Shown piece by piece: positions 40,436 through 48,579 of a DNA stretch of 64,000 bases; positions within the stretch are counted from its first letter, which is position 1, and each line of letters opens with the position of its first letter. The position numbers were made by a program, and so were the translations under genes. Location: NCBI RefSeq assembly GCF_003051005.1, contig NZ_QAOW01000003.1, positions 451,148 through 515,147 of the forward strand. Direction: 5' to 3'. The DNA comes from Rhodococcus sp. OK519 (lineage in GTDB: Bacteria > Actinomycetota > Actinomycetes > Mycobacteriales > Mycobacteriaceae). The notes under the pieces are model-generated. The model saw only the letters and a list, made by a program, of their open reading frames with translations. It had not been told where the DNA came from and did not search any database.

Positions 40436-42127
40436 CTAATCGCCGCCTGCTCGAGTGACACCCGATCCACTGTCGTCGACACCCGACTTCTTCCGCAGCG
40501 GCACCTCGCGCCAGATGAGGATCAGCACCAGCGCGACGACGGCGAGGACGACAACCGGCGGATAGATCGCCTCGAAGGCCGCCGCGAAGCCGTCCTTGAA
40601 CGGTGCCGCGAGGGTGGGATTCAACTGTTCGATGAAGGATGTGTCGTTCATCGCGGCACTCGCCGCGCTCGGGTCGCCGCTCATCAAGCCGCGCGCGATT
40701 TCGGCCTCCACCGGGTTCGAACTGTTCACGCCGGCCGCGACGGCCTGCTGGAACTCCGGTGACGCGGCGGCGTCGTGCAGTTGAGTCGTGATCGCCGGGG
40801 TCAGTTGCGCGAAGAGGATCGACAGGAACAGCGCGACACCGAGCGTGCCGCCAATCTGCCGGAAGAACGTGGCGGCGGCCGTCGAGACGCCCATGTCCCT
40901 GGGCGGCAACGCGTTCTGGATCGCCAGGGTCAATGGTTGCAGCAGATTTCCCAAGCCCAGTCCGAGCACGAAGATGAAGGTCATGAACATCGGCAGGCTG
41001 GTCTGCGCGGTCACCGTGTGCAGCAGCAGGGCCGCGACCGCGATCAGCACAGCACCGACGATCGTGAAGATGCGATAGCGGCCGGTCTTGGCGATCAATT
41101 GACCGGACAGCACCGACCCGATCGCGATGCCGAGCACCGCGGGCAGCATCTGGAAGCCCGCCACGGTGGGACTCGAGCCCTTCACCACCTGCAGGTACTG
41201 CGGGATGACGGTGATGGCACCGAACATCACGGCGCCGACGAGGAAGCTGATGAGCACGCCGAGCGCGAACGTCTGGCCGCGGAAGAAGTGCAGCGGGAAC
41301 AGTGCCGCGTCCTTCATGAAGTATTCGACGACGACGAAACCCAGCACGCCGACGACGCCGATCGCGTAGCAGGTCAACGACTTCGGGCTGGTCCAGCCCC
41401 ACTCGCGCCCCTGCTCTGCGACCACCAGGATCGGAACCAGGCCGATCGCGAGGACGAGCGCGCCCCACCAGTCGATCCGTATGGCCCGGTGCACCGGCGG
41501 CAGGTGCAGCACCCGCCACACCACCGCGAGCGCGAGCATGCCGATGGGGACGTTGACGAGGAACACCCACCGCCACCCGGCGATGCCCAGGATCGACGGC
41601 TGTCCCGCCAGCACGCCGCCGATCACCGGGCCGAGCACGCTCGACGTGCCGAACACAGCGAGGAAGTAGCCCTGGTAGCGGGCGCGTTCCCGGGGCGAGA
41701 CGATGTCGCCCACGATCGCGAGCGCCAGCGAGAACAGGCCACCGGCGCCCAGGCCCTGGATGGCCCGGAACACCGCGAGCATGTACATCGACTGGGCGAA
41801 CGTGCACAGCACAGAACCGAGCACGAAAAGCACGATTGCGGCCATGAAGAACGGTTTGCGGCCGTAGATGTCGGACAGCTTGCCGTACAGCGGGGTGACG
41901 AGGGTCGCGGTGATGAGGTACGCGGTGGTCACCCACGCCTGCAGGGCATAGCCGTCGAGGTCGTCGGCGATCGTGCGCATCGCCGTCGCGACGACGGTCT
42001 GATCGAGCGCGGCGAGGAACATGCCGAGCAGCAGGCCGCTGAGGATCGCCAGGATCTGGCGGTGGGTGAACGAAACCTGCGGCCCGGACGCGGCGGCGGG
42101 ATCGATGTCTCGAGATTCCTCGGTCAT
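40436..42127 (-). CDS. MFS transporter, DHA2/EmrB-QacA type, 14 TM
   Basis: 563 aa, about 14 helices. It contains LDQTVVATAMRTIADDLDGY (motif D1 of 14-TM exporters), the MFS motif A region GKLSDIYGRKPFFMA and motif C RWVFLVNVPIGMLA. There is a large loop between helices 13 and 14 (about 430-510) rich in Ala/Asp. It exports drugs or lipids using the proton gradient. It follows the enoyl-CoA hydratase-like gene by 32 bp on the same strand and may be co-transcribed. Confidence 0.88.
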   Translation of the reverse strand: MTEESRDIDPAAASGPQVSFTHRQILAILSGLLLGMFLAALDQTVVATAMRTIADDLDGYALQAWVTTAYLITATLVTPLYGKLSDIYGRKPFFMAAIVLFVLGSVLCTFAQSMYMLAVFRAIQGLGAGGLFSLALAIVGDIVSPRERARYQGYFLAVFGTSSVLGPVIGGVLAGQPSILGIAGWRWVFLVNVPIGMLALAVVWRVLHLPPVHRAIRIDWWGALVLAIGLVPILVVAEQGREWGWTSPKSLTCYAIGVVGVLGFVVVEYFMKDAALFPLHFFRGQTFALGVLISFLVGAVMFGAITVIPQYLQVVKGSSPTVAGFQMLPAVLGIAIGSVLSGQLIAKTGRYRIFTIVGAVLIAVAALLLHTVTAQTSLPMFMTFIFVLGLGLGNLLQPLTLAIQNALPPRDMGVSTAAATFFRQIGGTLGVALFLSILFAQLTPAITTQLHDAAASPEFQQAVAAGVNSSNPVEAEIARGLMSGDPSAASAAMNDTSFIEQLNPTLAAPFKDGFAAAFEAIYPPVVVLAVVALVLILIWREVPLRKKSGVDDSGSGVTRAGGD

Positions 42128-42159
42128 GTCCGACCCCGCCGTCGCTCGTCACATCGCGG

Positions 42160-42990
42160 TCAGTGCCCCTTGAACTCTGGGGGACGCTTCTGGAACACCG
42201 CCGTGATCGCCTCGGTGAGGTCCTCCGACGGCAGGAAGGCCGCATTCCACGCGGCCACGTAACGCAGGCTGTCGTTCACCGCCGCGGAACGACTGTGGTC
42301 GAGCACGTCCTTGATGCCGTGCACCACGAGCGGCGGGTTGGCCGCGATGTCGGCGGCGGTCGCGTGTGCCGCGGCGAGCACCGCGTCGGCATCCTCGAAC
42401 ACGTCATTGACCAGTCCGATCTTCTCCGCGCGGGCCGCGTCGATGTCTTTGCCGGTCAGCGCCAGTTCACGCAGATGCCCGTCGCCGATGATCGCCGGCA
42501 GGCGGGCGAAGCTGCCCATGTCGGCGACGATAGCAACCTTGACCTCGCGGATGCTGAACTTCGCGTCGGCACTTGCGTATCGGATGTCGGCGGCCGTGAT
42601 CAAGTCGACACCGCCGCCGATGCACCAGCCCTGGATCGCGGCGACGACGGGCTTGCGGCAGTCCGCGACGGCGTTGATGCCGGACTGCATGCGCTTGATC
42701 AGGTTGTGGAAGTCGGTGCGCGGACCGGCCTGAGCCTTGTCCGCGAGCACGGCGCCGAAGCCCCCGCTCATCGCCGGCAGGTCGAGGCCGAACGAGAAGT
42801 GCTTGCCCGATCCCGCCAGTACGACGGCACGGACCTCGGGGTCCGCGTCGAGTTCGGCGAAGATGCCGGGGAGTTCCTCCCAGAAGTCCGGCCCCATCGC
42901 GTTGCCCTTGCCGGGGCCGATGAGCGTCACCTGCGCGACGTGGTCCTTGCGCTCGACCGTGAACGCTTTCCAGCTCTGCTGTTCCGTCAT
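42160..42990 (-). CDS. Enoyl-CoA hydratase/isomerase (crotonase) family
   Basis: 276 aa crotonase fold. SGKHFSFGLDLPAM is the first oxyanion-hole strand and VVAAIQGWCIGGGVDLITAADIRYAS the second, with the Gly-Gly of the CoA thioester site. VKVAIVADMGSFARLPAIIG, with Asp at the catalytic position, resembles delta3,5-delta2,4-dienoyl-CoA isomerases more than hydratases. Its role is in unsaturated fatty acid oxidation. ATG at 42990 lies 6 bases after a TACTCT -10 element. Confidence 0.88.
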   Translation of the reverse strand: MTEQQSWKAFTVERKDHVAQVTLIGPGKGNAMGPDFWEELPGIFAELDADPEVRAVVLAGSGKHFSFGLDLPAMSGGFGAVLADKAQAGPRTDFHNLIKRMQSGINAVADCRKPVVAAIQGWCIGGGVDLITAADIRYASADAKFSIREVKVAIVADMGSFARLPAIIGDGHLRELALTGKDIDAARAEKIGLVNDVFEDADAVLAAAHATAADIAANPPLVVHGIKDVLDHSRSAAVNDSLRYVAAWNAAFLPSEDLTEAITAVFQKRPPEFKGH

Positions 42991-42996
42991 TACCGA

Positions 42997-43002
42997 AGAG
43001 TA
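42997..43002 (-). promoter_or_regulatory. Leaderless-type -10 (TACTCT) of the crotonase gene
   Basis: TACTCT, 6 bases, ATG on the minus strand; no ribosome-binding site. It makes 42990 the first base of both message and gene. Confidence 0.6.
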
Positions 43003-43028
43003 ACTTGGCGGCGTCGGGCACACCAGAG

Positions 43029-43466
43029 TCAGGGAGCGACGGGATAGTGGCTGGTGATCGCGACGCGGTTCCACGCGTTCATCACGATCGCGAGCCAACT
43101 CACCGCCGACACCTGCTGCTCGTTCAGCGAACCGTCGTCCCACACCCGGGTGTCCGGCACCGACAGCCGGGTCACCTGCTCCGCCAGAGCGAGCGCGGCA
43201 CGCTCAGCCGGCGTGAAGTACTGCGATTCCCACCAGGCCGCGATCACCGCCAGCCGGTCGCTCGTCTCCCCCTGGGATATGGCGTCGCGGGTGTGCATGC
43301 GCAGGCAAAATGCGCACCCGTTGAGTTGCGACACCCTGATCTTGACCAGTTCTCCCAGGAGCGGGTCCAGCCCCGACGCTTCGATTGCGGCATCGGCCTG
43401 CCCGTTGAGGACGATCAACTGCTTGTAGGCGTCCGGGTGCTGCTTGCTGAGGTTCACCGAACTCAT
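43029..43466 (-). CDS. Carboxymuconolactone decarboxylase/AhpD-like protein
   Basis: 145 aa all-helical protein with the AhpD-type CxxC motif and proton-relay His in LNGCAFCLRMHTRDA near residue 50, and EQVTRLSVPDTRVWDDG later. Members reduce peroxides or serve as small redox proteins. ATG at 43466 has GGAGGAG five bases upstream; an earlier GTG overlaps that site. It is followed 38 bp later on the same strand by the crotonase gene, which has its own promoter. Confidence 0.88.
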   Translation of the reverse strand: MSSVNLSKQHPDAYKQLIVLNGQADAAIEASGLDPLLGELVKIRVSQLNGCAFCLRMHTRDAISQGETSDRLAVIAAWWESQYFTPAERAALALAEQVTRLSVPDTRVWDDGSLNEQQVSAVSWLAIVMNAWNRVAITSHYPVAP

Positions 43467-43496
43467 CTGCACTCCTCCGATTCGCTTCGGGCGTCG

Positions 43497-43850
43497 TCAG
43501 TCGCGATGCCGCACGATGTTCAGGATGTTGCCGTCCGGCGCACGGACGAAGAATCTGCGCACACCCCACGGCTCGGTGGTCAACGGGTACACGATCTCGT
43601 ACCCGAGTCTGCGCGCCTGCGCGTATGCAGCGTCGACGTCGTCGGTGTGCACCGACACCACAGAATCCTCGGGCGCGGACGCATCGCGCGTGACCAACTG
43701 GACGCTCACCCCGGTGTCCGGTGACGCGAAGCGGGCCACCCAGCCCATGTCGAACTCCTCGGTACTCAAACCGAGATAGTCCGTGTAGAAGCGTTTGGCC
43801 GCACCGACATCCGGAACACGAAGATTGGCCGTGATGCGTGTGACGCGCAT
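43497..43850 (-). CDS. VOC (glyoxalase/bleomycin resistance) family protein
   Basis: 117 aa, one VOC domain of two beta-alpha-beta-beta-beta modules: RITANLRVPDVGAAKRFYTD, then VRRFFVRAPDGNILNIVRH. The conserved Glu/His metal positions are only partly kept, so the activity is uncertain. GGAGGAC ends 3 bases before the ATG. It is upstream of the AhpD-like gene with a 30-bp gap, so the two probably share a message. Confidence 0.85.
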   Translation of the reverse strand: MRVTRITANLRVPDVGAAKRFYTDYLGLSTEEFDMGWVARFASPDTGVSVQLVTRDASAPEDSVVSVHTDDVDAAYAQARRLGYEIVYPLTTEPWGVRRFFVRAPDGNILNIVRHRD

Positions 43851-44146
43851 GTCGTCCTCCAGTCGCACTCGACGCGGACACCGAAATCCTCCCAGCCCGA
43901 GGCGAACCTAGTGGCGATACGCGCGATCTCATCCCGTTCGGACTCCCCGCCCGATCTACCGCTCGAGCCTCGCCGGACGGGTGACCGCCAGGACGACGCC
44001 GGCCATCCCCGCGGTTCTCCACCGATCCACGCTCGACTCGTTAAATGTGCGCAAAATCCGCGCAGACCGGCTGGCTTCAACCCTCGAGAGGTGCATGATC
44101 GAATCGCCCGCACGTGGCATCTCCGCGACGTCGAGAGAGGTTGCGC

Positions 44147-44668
44147 ATGCTTATGCACCAGGGAATCGGTCTCGATCGGTTCAACGATCTGCCCCGCAGT
44201 CGAGCCGTGCACGCGCTGTTCGAATGCTGCTGCTGCCTGCCGTGGTCGGCACGGATCGCCGACGGCCGCGCGTACGCGTCGCACAGCGAACTCCTCGCGT
44301 TCGCCGACTCCGAGTTGCACGCGTTGCCCGAGTCCGAGATCGCGCAGGCGCTGCAGGGCCATCCGCGGGTCGGGGCGCGGGCGGGGAGCCTGGCGTCGTT
44401 CCGGGAGCAGTGCTCGGTGTGGGTCGAGGATGTTGCCGTGATGAGCACGCTCGACCAGGCATCCGCTGCGTACGAAGCGCGGTTCGGTTTCCGGTACGTG
44501 TGGTGCTCGGACGGACGTAACGGCCGGGCGCTGCTCGCCGACTTGACGGCACGTATGACGAACACCCTCGACACCGAACGGCACGTCAGGACAACGGAAC
44601 TCGCACGAATCACCTGCACTCGACTCGACCGGATGCTCGGCCCGGAGGGCGGGTTCCCGACCTACTGA
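44147..44668 (+). CDS. OHCU decarboxylase-like protein (ureide pathway)
   Basis: 173 aa. ALQGHPRVGARAG is the active-site motif of 2-oxo-4-hydroxy-4-carboxy-5-ureidoimidazoline decarboxylases, and AYEARFGFRYVWCSDGRNG is their second signature. That enzyme gives S-allantoin at the end of uric acid breakdown. No uricase or HIU hydrolase gene is nearby, so this copy is isolated. A run ECCCCLPW with four successive cysteines is unusual. ATG with AGAGAGG 6 bases upstream. Its end overlaps the TetR gene by 7 bp. Confidence 0.82.
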   Translation: MLMHQGIGLDRFNDLPRSRAVHALFECCCCLPWSARIADGRAYASHSELLAFADSELHALPESEIAQALQGHPRVGARAGSLASFREQCSVWVEDVAVMSTLDQASAAYEARFGFRYVWCSDGRNGRALLADLTARMTNTLDTERHVRTTELARITCTRLDRMLGPEGGFPTY

Positions 44669-45294
44669 GGACGGTCGGCGCGCGCCACGGCCCCGGCGAA
44701 CAACGCGGTCACGGCCTCGCCCATCGTGCGTTCGTCGACTTCCTCAGGGTCGACGGAATGTTCGAGGACCAGCCCGGAGATGAGTGCCATCAACGAGATC
44801 GCGGTGGTTCGGACGTCGATGTCGACAGCCCACTCGCGCGCCCGTTCGCCGATCAGCTCGACGAGTTTGCCGCGCAGATAACGACGTTCGCGTAGATACG
44901 CCTGTTCGACGATCGGGTCACGGCCCGCCTGGACCCCGAACTCGAGGACGAGTAGCGACCATCCCGGATCGGCGGTGAGCGCCGACGCGATCTCGGCACC
45001 GCCGCGCCCGACGGCGTCTGCCAGGTCGAGGCCGGAGATCTCGGCGAGGACCCGGCCCGCGAGTTCGAGGGAGCGCTGCGCGAACAGTTCCGCGAACAGG
45101 TCCTGTTTGGACTCGAAGTTCGAGTACACGGCCCCTTTGGTGAATCCGGCGCGGCGGGCGATCTCGGCGAGTTTGGCACCGGCGAACCCTTGCTCGGCGA
45201 ACTCGTCGGCGGCGGCGTCGAGGATGCGCGTTCGCACCACATCGCGCCCTGGCCGCGCTACTGCGGGCATCTCGTCTTGACGACTACCAGTCAC
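44662..45294 (-). CDS. TetR family regulator
   Basis: 210 aa. The N-terminal helix-turn-helix (RILDAAADEFAEQGFAGAKL, then AEIARRAGFTKGAVYSNFES) is canonical TetR; the rest is a helical ligand-binding domain. GTG at 45294 is chosen because TACCCT stands exactly 7 bases upstream, a leaderless arrangement, with that -10 inside a large palindrome (45295-45325). It is divergent from the membrane protein at 45363, so it should repress both itself and that exporter-like gene. Confidence 0.92.
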   Translation of the reverse strand: MTGSRQDEMPAVARPGRDVVRTRILDAAADEFAEQGFAGAKLAEIARRAGFTKGAVYSNFESKQDLFAELFAQRSLELAGRVLAEISGLDLADAVGRGGAEIASALTADPGWSLLVLEFGVQAGRDPIVEQAYLRERRYLRGKLVELIGERAREWAVDIDVRTTAISLMALISGLVLEHSVDPEEVDERTMGEAVTALFAGAVARADRPQ

Positions 45295-45325
45295 GATACC
45301 TAGGGTATTCAATACCCACGGTATC
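45295..45325. promoter_or_regulatory. 31-bp operator dyad between tetR and the membrane protein
   Basis: Half-sites GATACCTAGGGTATT and its mirrored partner AATACCCACGGTATC meet around one central C. All positions pair except the two in each arm just inside GATACC. It abuts the TetR start and contains its -10 (TACCCT on the minus strand), so binding would block transcription directly. Confidence 0.8.
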
Positions 45326-45362
45326 GACAACCGCGCGGAACCACTCCGACTCGAGGACACCC

Positions 45363-46469
45363 GTGACCACATCGACCACCACCGAACCCGACTCCGCCGC
45401 ACAGGCCCCGACATCGGCCGCACCGCTGCCCACAGGCCCGCTCGAGCGGTTCGGCAGCCGCAAGGTGATGGCCGCGCTGGTAGTCGGAGTGCTCGCGCTG
45501 CAGCTCGGATTCATCCTCAGCTACGTGGCGGCGTTCCATCAGCCGACACCGCGGGACATCACGGTCGCCGTCGTCGCCGGGCCTGGACTGCCCGACGGCA
45601 TCGGTCAGCAGTCCGTCGACAAGCTCAACGCGCTCGACGGCCATCCCGTCGACGCCCGCACCGCATCCGACACCGCGGAGGTGCGGCGTCTGCTTCGCGA
45701 TCGGGAGATCCAGGGCGCGTATGTGATCGAACCGACCGGTACCGACACACTGATGACCGCGAGCGCGGGCGGCAGTTCGATCGCGTCGGCGCTCGAGTCG
45801 ATCTTCGAGCAGGTCTCGGAGACCCAGCACCGCCAGATCGTGGTGCGCGACGAGATCCCCGTCGGCGCCCACGACAACCGCGGACTGTCGGGCTTCTACC
45901 TGTCGATCGGCTGGGTCGTCGGCGGCTATCTGCTGGCGGCAGCCATCGGACTGATCATCGGAGCGCCGGCGACACTGCGGCAGGCGTGGGCCCAGCTCGC
46001 GGTGATGTTCGGGTACGCCGTCGTCTCGGGGGCACTCGGCGCGCTCATCACGACCCACGGACTGGGCACCTTTGCCGGTCATTGGTTCCCGCTGTGGATC
46101 CTGGGTACTGGCGTGGTGTTCGCAACGGGCGTGTTCACGCTGGGCCTACGCGCCGCCGTCGGCATCCTCGCCGTCCCGCTGGCCATCGCGGTGTTCGTGG
46201 TGCTCGGCAATCCGAGTGCCGGCGGCGCATTCGGCGCCAATGTGATCCCCAGCTTCTACGCGGCCATCGGCAAGTGGATCACGCCCGGCGCCGGGACCGA
46301 GGGCGTGCGCAGCATCGTGTACTTCGACAACGTCGGCCTGGCGCAGCCGGCGGTGGCGGTGGCGCTCTACACCGTGCTCGGCGCCGTCCTGCTCCTCGGC
46401 TTCACCGCGTTCCGGTCACAGAGGATCACCGGTTCGACGGCCGATACGCCTGCCCCCGCCGCGAAGTAG
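45363..46469 (+). CDS. ABC-2/YhgE-Pip-like membrane protein, 368 aa
   Basis: A short cytoplasmic N-terminus and one helix (about 35-55) are followed by an external domain (to about 180) and then five helices, the architecture of ABC-2 permeases and YhgE/Pip-type proteins. The external part contains DITVAVVAGPGLPDG and REIQGAYVIEP, typical of that family's extracellular region. No ATPase gene adjoins it. Control by the divergent TetR suggests an exporter or envelope-stress role. Start GTG at 45363. Confidence 0.75.
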   Translation: MTTSTTTEPDSAAQAPTSAAPLPTGPLERFGSRKVMAALVVGVLALQLGFILSYVAAFHQPTPRDITVAVVAGPGLPDGIGQQSVDKLNALDGHPVDARTASDTAEVRRLLRDREIQGAYVIEPTGTDTLMTASAGGSSIASALESIFEQVSETQHRQIVVRDEIPVGAHDNRGLSGFYLSIGWVVGGYLLAAAIGLIIGAPATLRQAWAQLAVMFGYAVVSGALGALITTHGLGTFAGHWFPLWILGTGVVFATGVFTLGLRAAVGILAVPLAIAVFVVLGNPSAGGAFGANVIPSFYAAIGKWITPGAGTEGVRSIVYFDNVGLAQPAVAVALYTVLGAVLLLGFTAFRSQRITGSTADTPAPAAK

Positions 46470-46472
46470 TCC

Positions 46473-46478
46473 TACTCT
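46473..46478 (+). promoter_or_regulatory. Leaderless-type -10 (TACTCT) of the YbaK gene
   Basis: TACTCT, 6 bases, ATG at 46485, lying just after the upstream stop codon; no Shine-Dalgarno sequence. The same hexamer and spacing as at 42997 on the other strand. Confidence 0.6.
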
Positions 46479-46484
46479 GAATCC

Positions 46485-46958
46485 ATGCCCAGGCTGCTGC
46501 ATCCCAATGCGGCGCACGTCGCCGACACCTTGATCGCGCGCGGTCACCACGGTGTCATCGTCACGCAGCCTGCCCCCACTCACAGCGCCGAGCAGGCCGC
46601 CGAGGCGCTGGGCGCGGATCGGGGCGCGATCGTGAAGTCGCTGATCTTCCTACTCGACGACGAACCGGTGTTGCTGCTGGTCTCGGGCGCGCACGAGGTG
46701 AATCTCGACGCGACCGGCGCGCGACTCCAGGGCACCCTGACGCGTGCCCCGCTGGACGTCGTGCGGGAGGTGACGGGGCAACCGATCGGCGGTGTGGCGC
46801 CGCTGGGGCACCCCACGAATCTGCCGACCTACATGGACACCGCCCTCGCCGCCCATCCGGAACTGTGGGCGGCCGCCGGCCATCCTGACACCGTCTTCCG
46901 CACCACGTTCCCCGAACTTCTCCGTGTCACGGCGGGTCTGTCCATCGACATGGACTGA
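46485..46958 (+). CDS. YbaK/EbsC family aminoacyl-tRNA deacylase-like protein
   Basis: 157 aa. The INS-domain fold is recognisable: TPAPTHSAEQAAEALG-like start, the catalytic-type lysine in GAIVKSLIFLLDDEPVLLL, and GQPIGGVAPLGHP with TYMDTAL. Such proteins hydrolyse mischarged tRNAs (for example Cys- or Ala-tRNA-Pro) in trans. It stands apart from proS. It starts within a leaderless promoter. Confidence 0.88.
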   Translation: MPRLLHPNAAHVADTLIARGHHGVIVTQPAPTHSAEQAAEALGADRGAIVKSLIFLLDDEPVLLLVSGAHEVNLDATGARLQGTLTRAPLDVVREVTGQPIGGVAPLGHPTNLPTYMDTALAAHPELWAAAGHPDTVFRTTFPELLRVTAGLSIDMD

Positions 46959-47038
46959 CCGGTCACGGCGCCGAAGGACCTCGATACGTAGTTGCCCGCT
47001 CAGTGAACGAGAACCTGGTCGCTCGGTGAGCCTGGCCT

Positions 47039-47044
47039 TATAGT
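47039..47044 (+). promoter_or_regulatory. -10 element (TATAGT) for the flavin reductase gene
   Basis: TATAGT lies 35 bases before the TTG start, giving a short leader that contains a CGGAGAA ribosome site. No clear -35 was seen. Confidence 0.45.
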
Positions 47045-47079
47045 GGCGGCAGTCCACCAGGTTCGAATCGGAGAATGCC

Positions 47080-47634
47080 TTGTCACAGTCTGTCGAGAAC
47101 GCGCCCGAACTTGCTGTTGCTCCCGCCGACGGCTCGAAGGGCATCAGCAACGACGAGTACAAGGCCGCGATGCGCCGCCACCCGGCCGGTGTCACCATCG
47201 TGACCCTCGATTCGGAGAACGGTCCGGTCGGATTCACCGCGACGTCGTTCGCGTCGCTGTCGATGAACCCGCCGCTCATCTCGTTCAACATCGCGCTCAG
47301 CTCGTCGAGCATCAACGCGTTGCACGCAGCCGATTCGGTGGTCGTGCATCTGCTCGGGGAGCACCAGCAGCACCTGTCGCAGCGCTTCTCGCGCAGCGCC
47401 GATCAGCGGTTCAGCGACGAGTCGCTGTGGTCGCGGCTCGAGACTGGTGAGCCCGTGCTGCACGGCACCCCCATCTGGATGCGCACCACGGTCCACCAGT
47501 TGATCCCGGCCGGCGATCACACCCTGGTGATCGGCCTGATCACGCGCCTCCACAACGAGAACGACGACGAGGCCGCCGCCGCCCCACTGCTGTACCACGA
47601 GGGCCGCTACCACCGCGCTACACCGATGGACTAG
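47080..47634 (+). CDS. Flavin reductase (DIM6/NTAB family)
   Basis: 184 aa. [40 protein letters not shown] and [16 protein letters not shown] are the FMN/FAD-binding blocks of flavin reductases that supply reduced flavin to two-component monooxygenases. No oxygenase gene is adjacent. TTG start with CGGAGAA upstream. A strong hairpin follows the stop. Confidence 0.88.
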   Translation: MSQSVENAPELAVAPADGSKGISNDEYKAAMRRHPAGVTIVTLDSENGPVGFTATSFASLSMNPPLISFNIALSSSSINALHAADSVVVHLLGEHQQHLSQRFSRSADQRFSDESLWSRLETGEPVLHGTPIWMRTTVHQLIPAGDHTLVIGLITRLHNENDDEAAAAPLLYHEGRYHRATPMD

Positions 47635-47651
47635 CACTTCCGCACGTCCAC

Positions 47652-47684
47652 CCGGCCCGGTTCGTCGTCGACGAACCGGGCCGG
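47652..47684 (+). terminator. Hairpin after the flavin reductase gene
   Basis: Arms CCGGCCCGGTTCGT and ACGAACCGGGCCGG (14 perfect pairs) around a 5-base loop, 17 bp after the stop. Confidence 0.8.
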
Positions 47685-47713
47685 AGTCGTTCACTGGGCG
47701 CACACTGGACTGG

Positions 47714-48499
47714 ATGCTCGAAGTCATCGACCGGGGACGCTCCACCAGTCGGCACCCGACTCCGGTGCTGTGCGTCCACGGCGCGTGGCACGGCGCCTGG
47801 TGCTGGGACGAGCACTTCCTGGAGTATTTCGTCGCCCGCGGCTACCGCGCGGTCGCCGTGAGCCTGCGCGGTCACGGCGGAAGTCGGACGTCCAAGCCAC
47901 TGCACTCACTCTCGGTGGCCGACTACGTCGATGACGTCCGCAAAGTGGCGGACCGTCTGCCATCCGGCCCGATCCTCCTCGGTCATTCGATGGGCGGGTT
48001 CGTGGTCCAGAAGTACCTCGAGAGCAACACCGCACCCGCCGCGGTCCTCCTCGCGTCGACGCCGCCGCGGGGCGCGTCACGGTCACTGGTGCGCCGCGCC
48101 CGAGTCCATCCTTGGCTCTACGTGAAGGCGGCCGTCACCGGGCGATCCCTGCACACCGTCAGTCTCCCGGCGGTAGCCCGCGAGGCCTTCTTCCCTGCGG
48201 GCATGTCCGACATTCTGGTCACCCGGTACGCGTCCCGGCTCACCGAAGAGAGCCGACGGTCAGTCCTCGACACGTTGTTCCTCGACCTGCCCCGCCCGGA
48301 ACGCGTGACGGCGCCGATCCTGGTGCTCGGCGGGTCCGACGACAGGGTCTTCTCCCCTGCCGAGATCCACGCCACCGCTCGGGCCTACCGGACGACTGCC
48401 GAGATCCTTCCACATACAACTCACAACATGATGCTCGGAACACAGTGGCGCCCAGTGGCCGAACACATCGCCATGTGGCTCGATGCCCGCGGTCTGTGA
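47714..48499 (+). CDS. Alpha/beta hydrolase
   Basis: 261 aa. HGAWHGAWCWDEHF is the oxyanion strand, ILLGHSMGGFVVQKYL the nucleophile elbow, LGGSDDRVFSP the acid and LPHTTHNMML the histidine, a complete catalytic triad. No signal peptide. Esterase, lactonase or C-C hydrolase activity is possible; the substrate is unknown. It is a single gene between a terminator and the leaderless promoter of the next gene. Confidence 0.87.
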   Translation: MLEVIDRGRSTSRHPTPVLCVHGAWHGAWCWDEHFLEYFVARGYRAVAVSLRGHGGSRTSKPLHSLSVADYVDDVRKVADRLPSGPILLGHSMGGFVVQKYLESNTAPAAVLLASTPPRGASRSLVRRARVHPWLYVKAAVTGRSLHTVSLPAVAREAFFPAGMSDILVTRYASRLTEESRRSVLDTLFLDLPRPERVTAPILVLGGSDDRVFSPAEIHATARAYRTTAEILPHTTHNMMLGTQWRPVAEHIAMWLDARGL

Positions 48500-48567
48500 C
48501 CCGGCCGGCCGACACTCTCGGCTACCCGACAACCGCGCCAAAGCCGACCATTTCGGACCGTTCGTTG

Positions 48568-48573
48568 TATTTT
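48568..48573 (+). promoter_or_regulatory. Leaderless-type -10 (TATTTT) of the serine hydrolase gene
   Basis: TATTTT, 6 bases, ATG at 48580, with no ribosome site. Confidence 0.55.
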
Positions 48574-48579
48574 CGCGAT

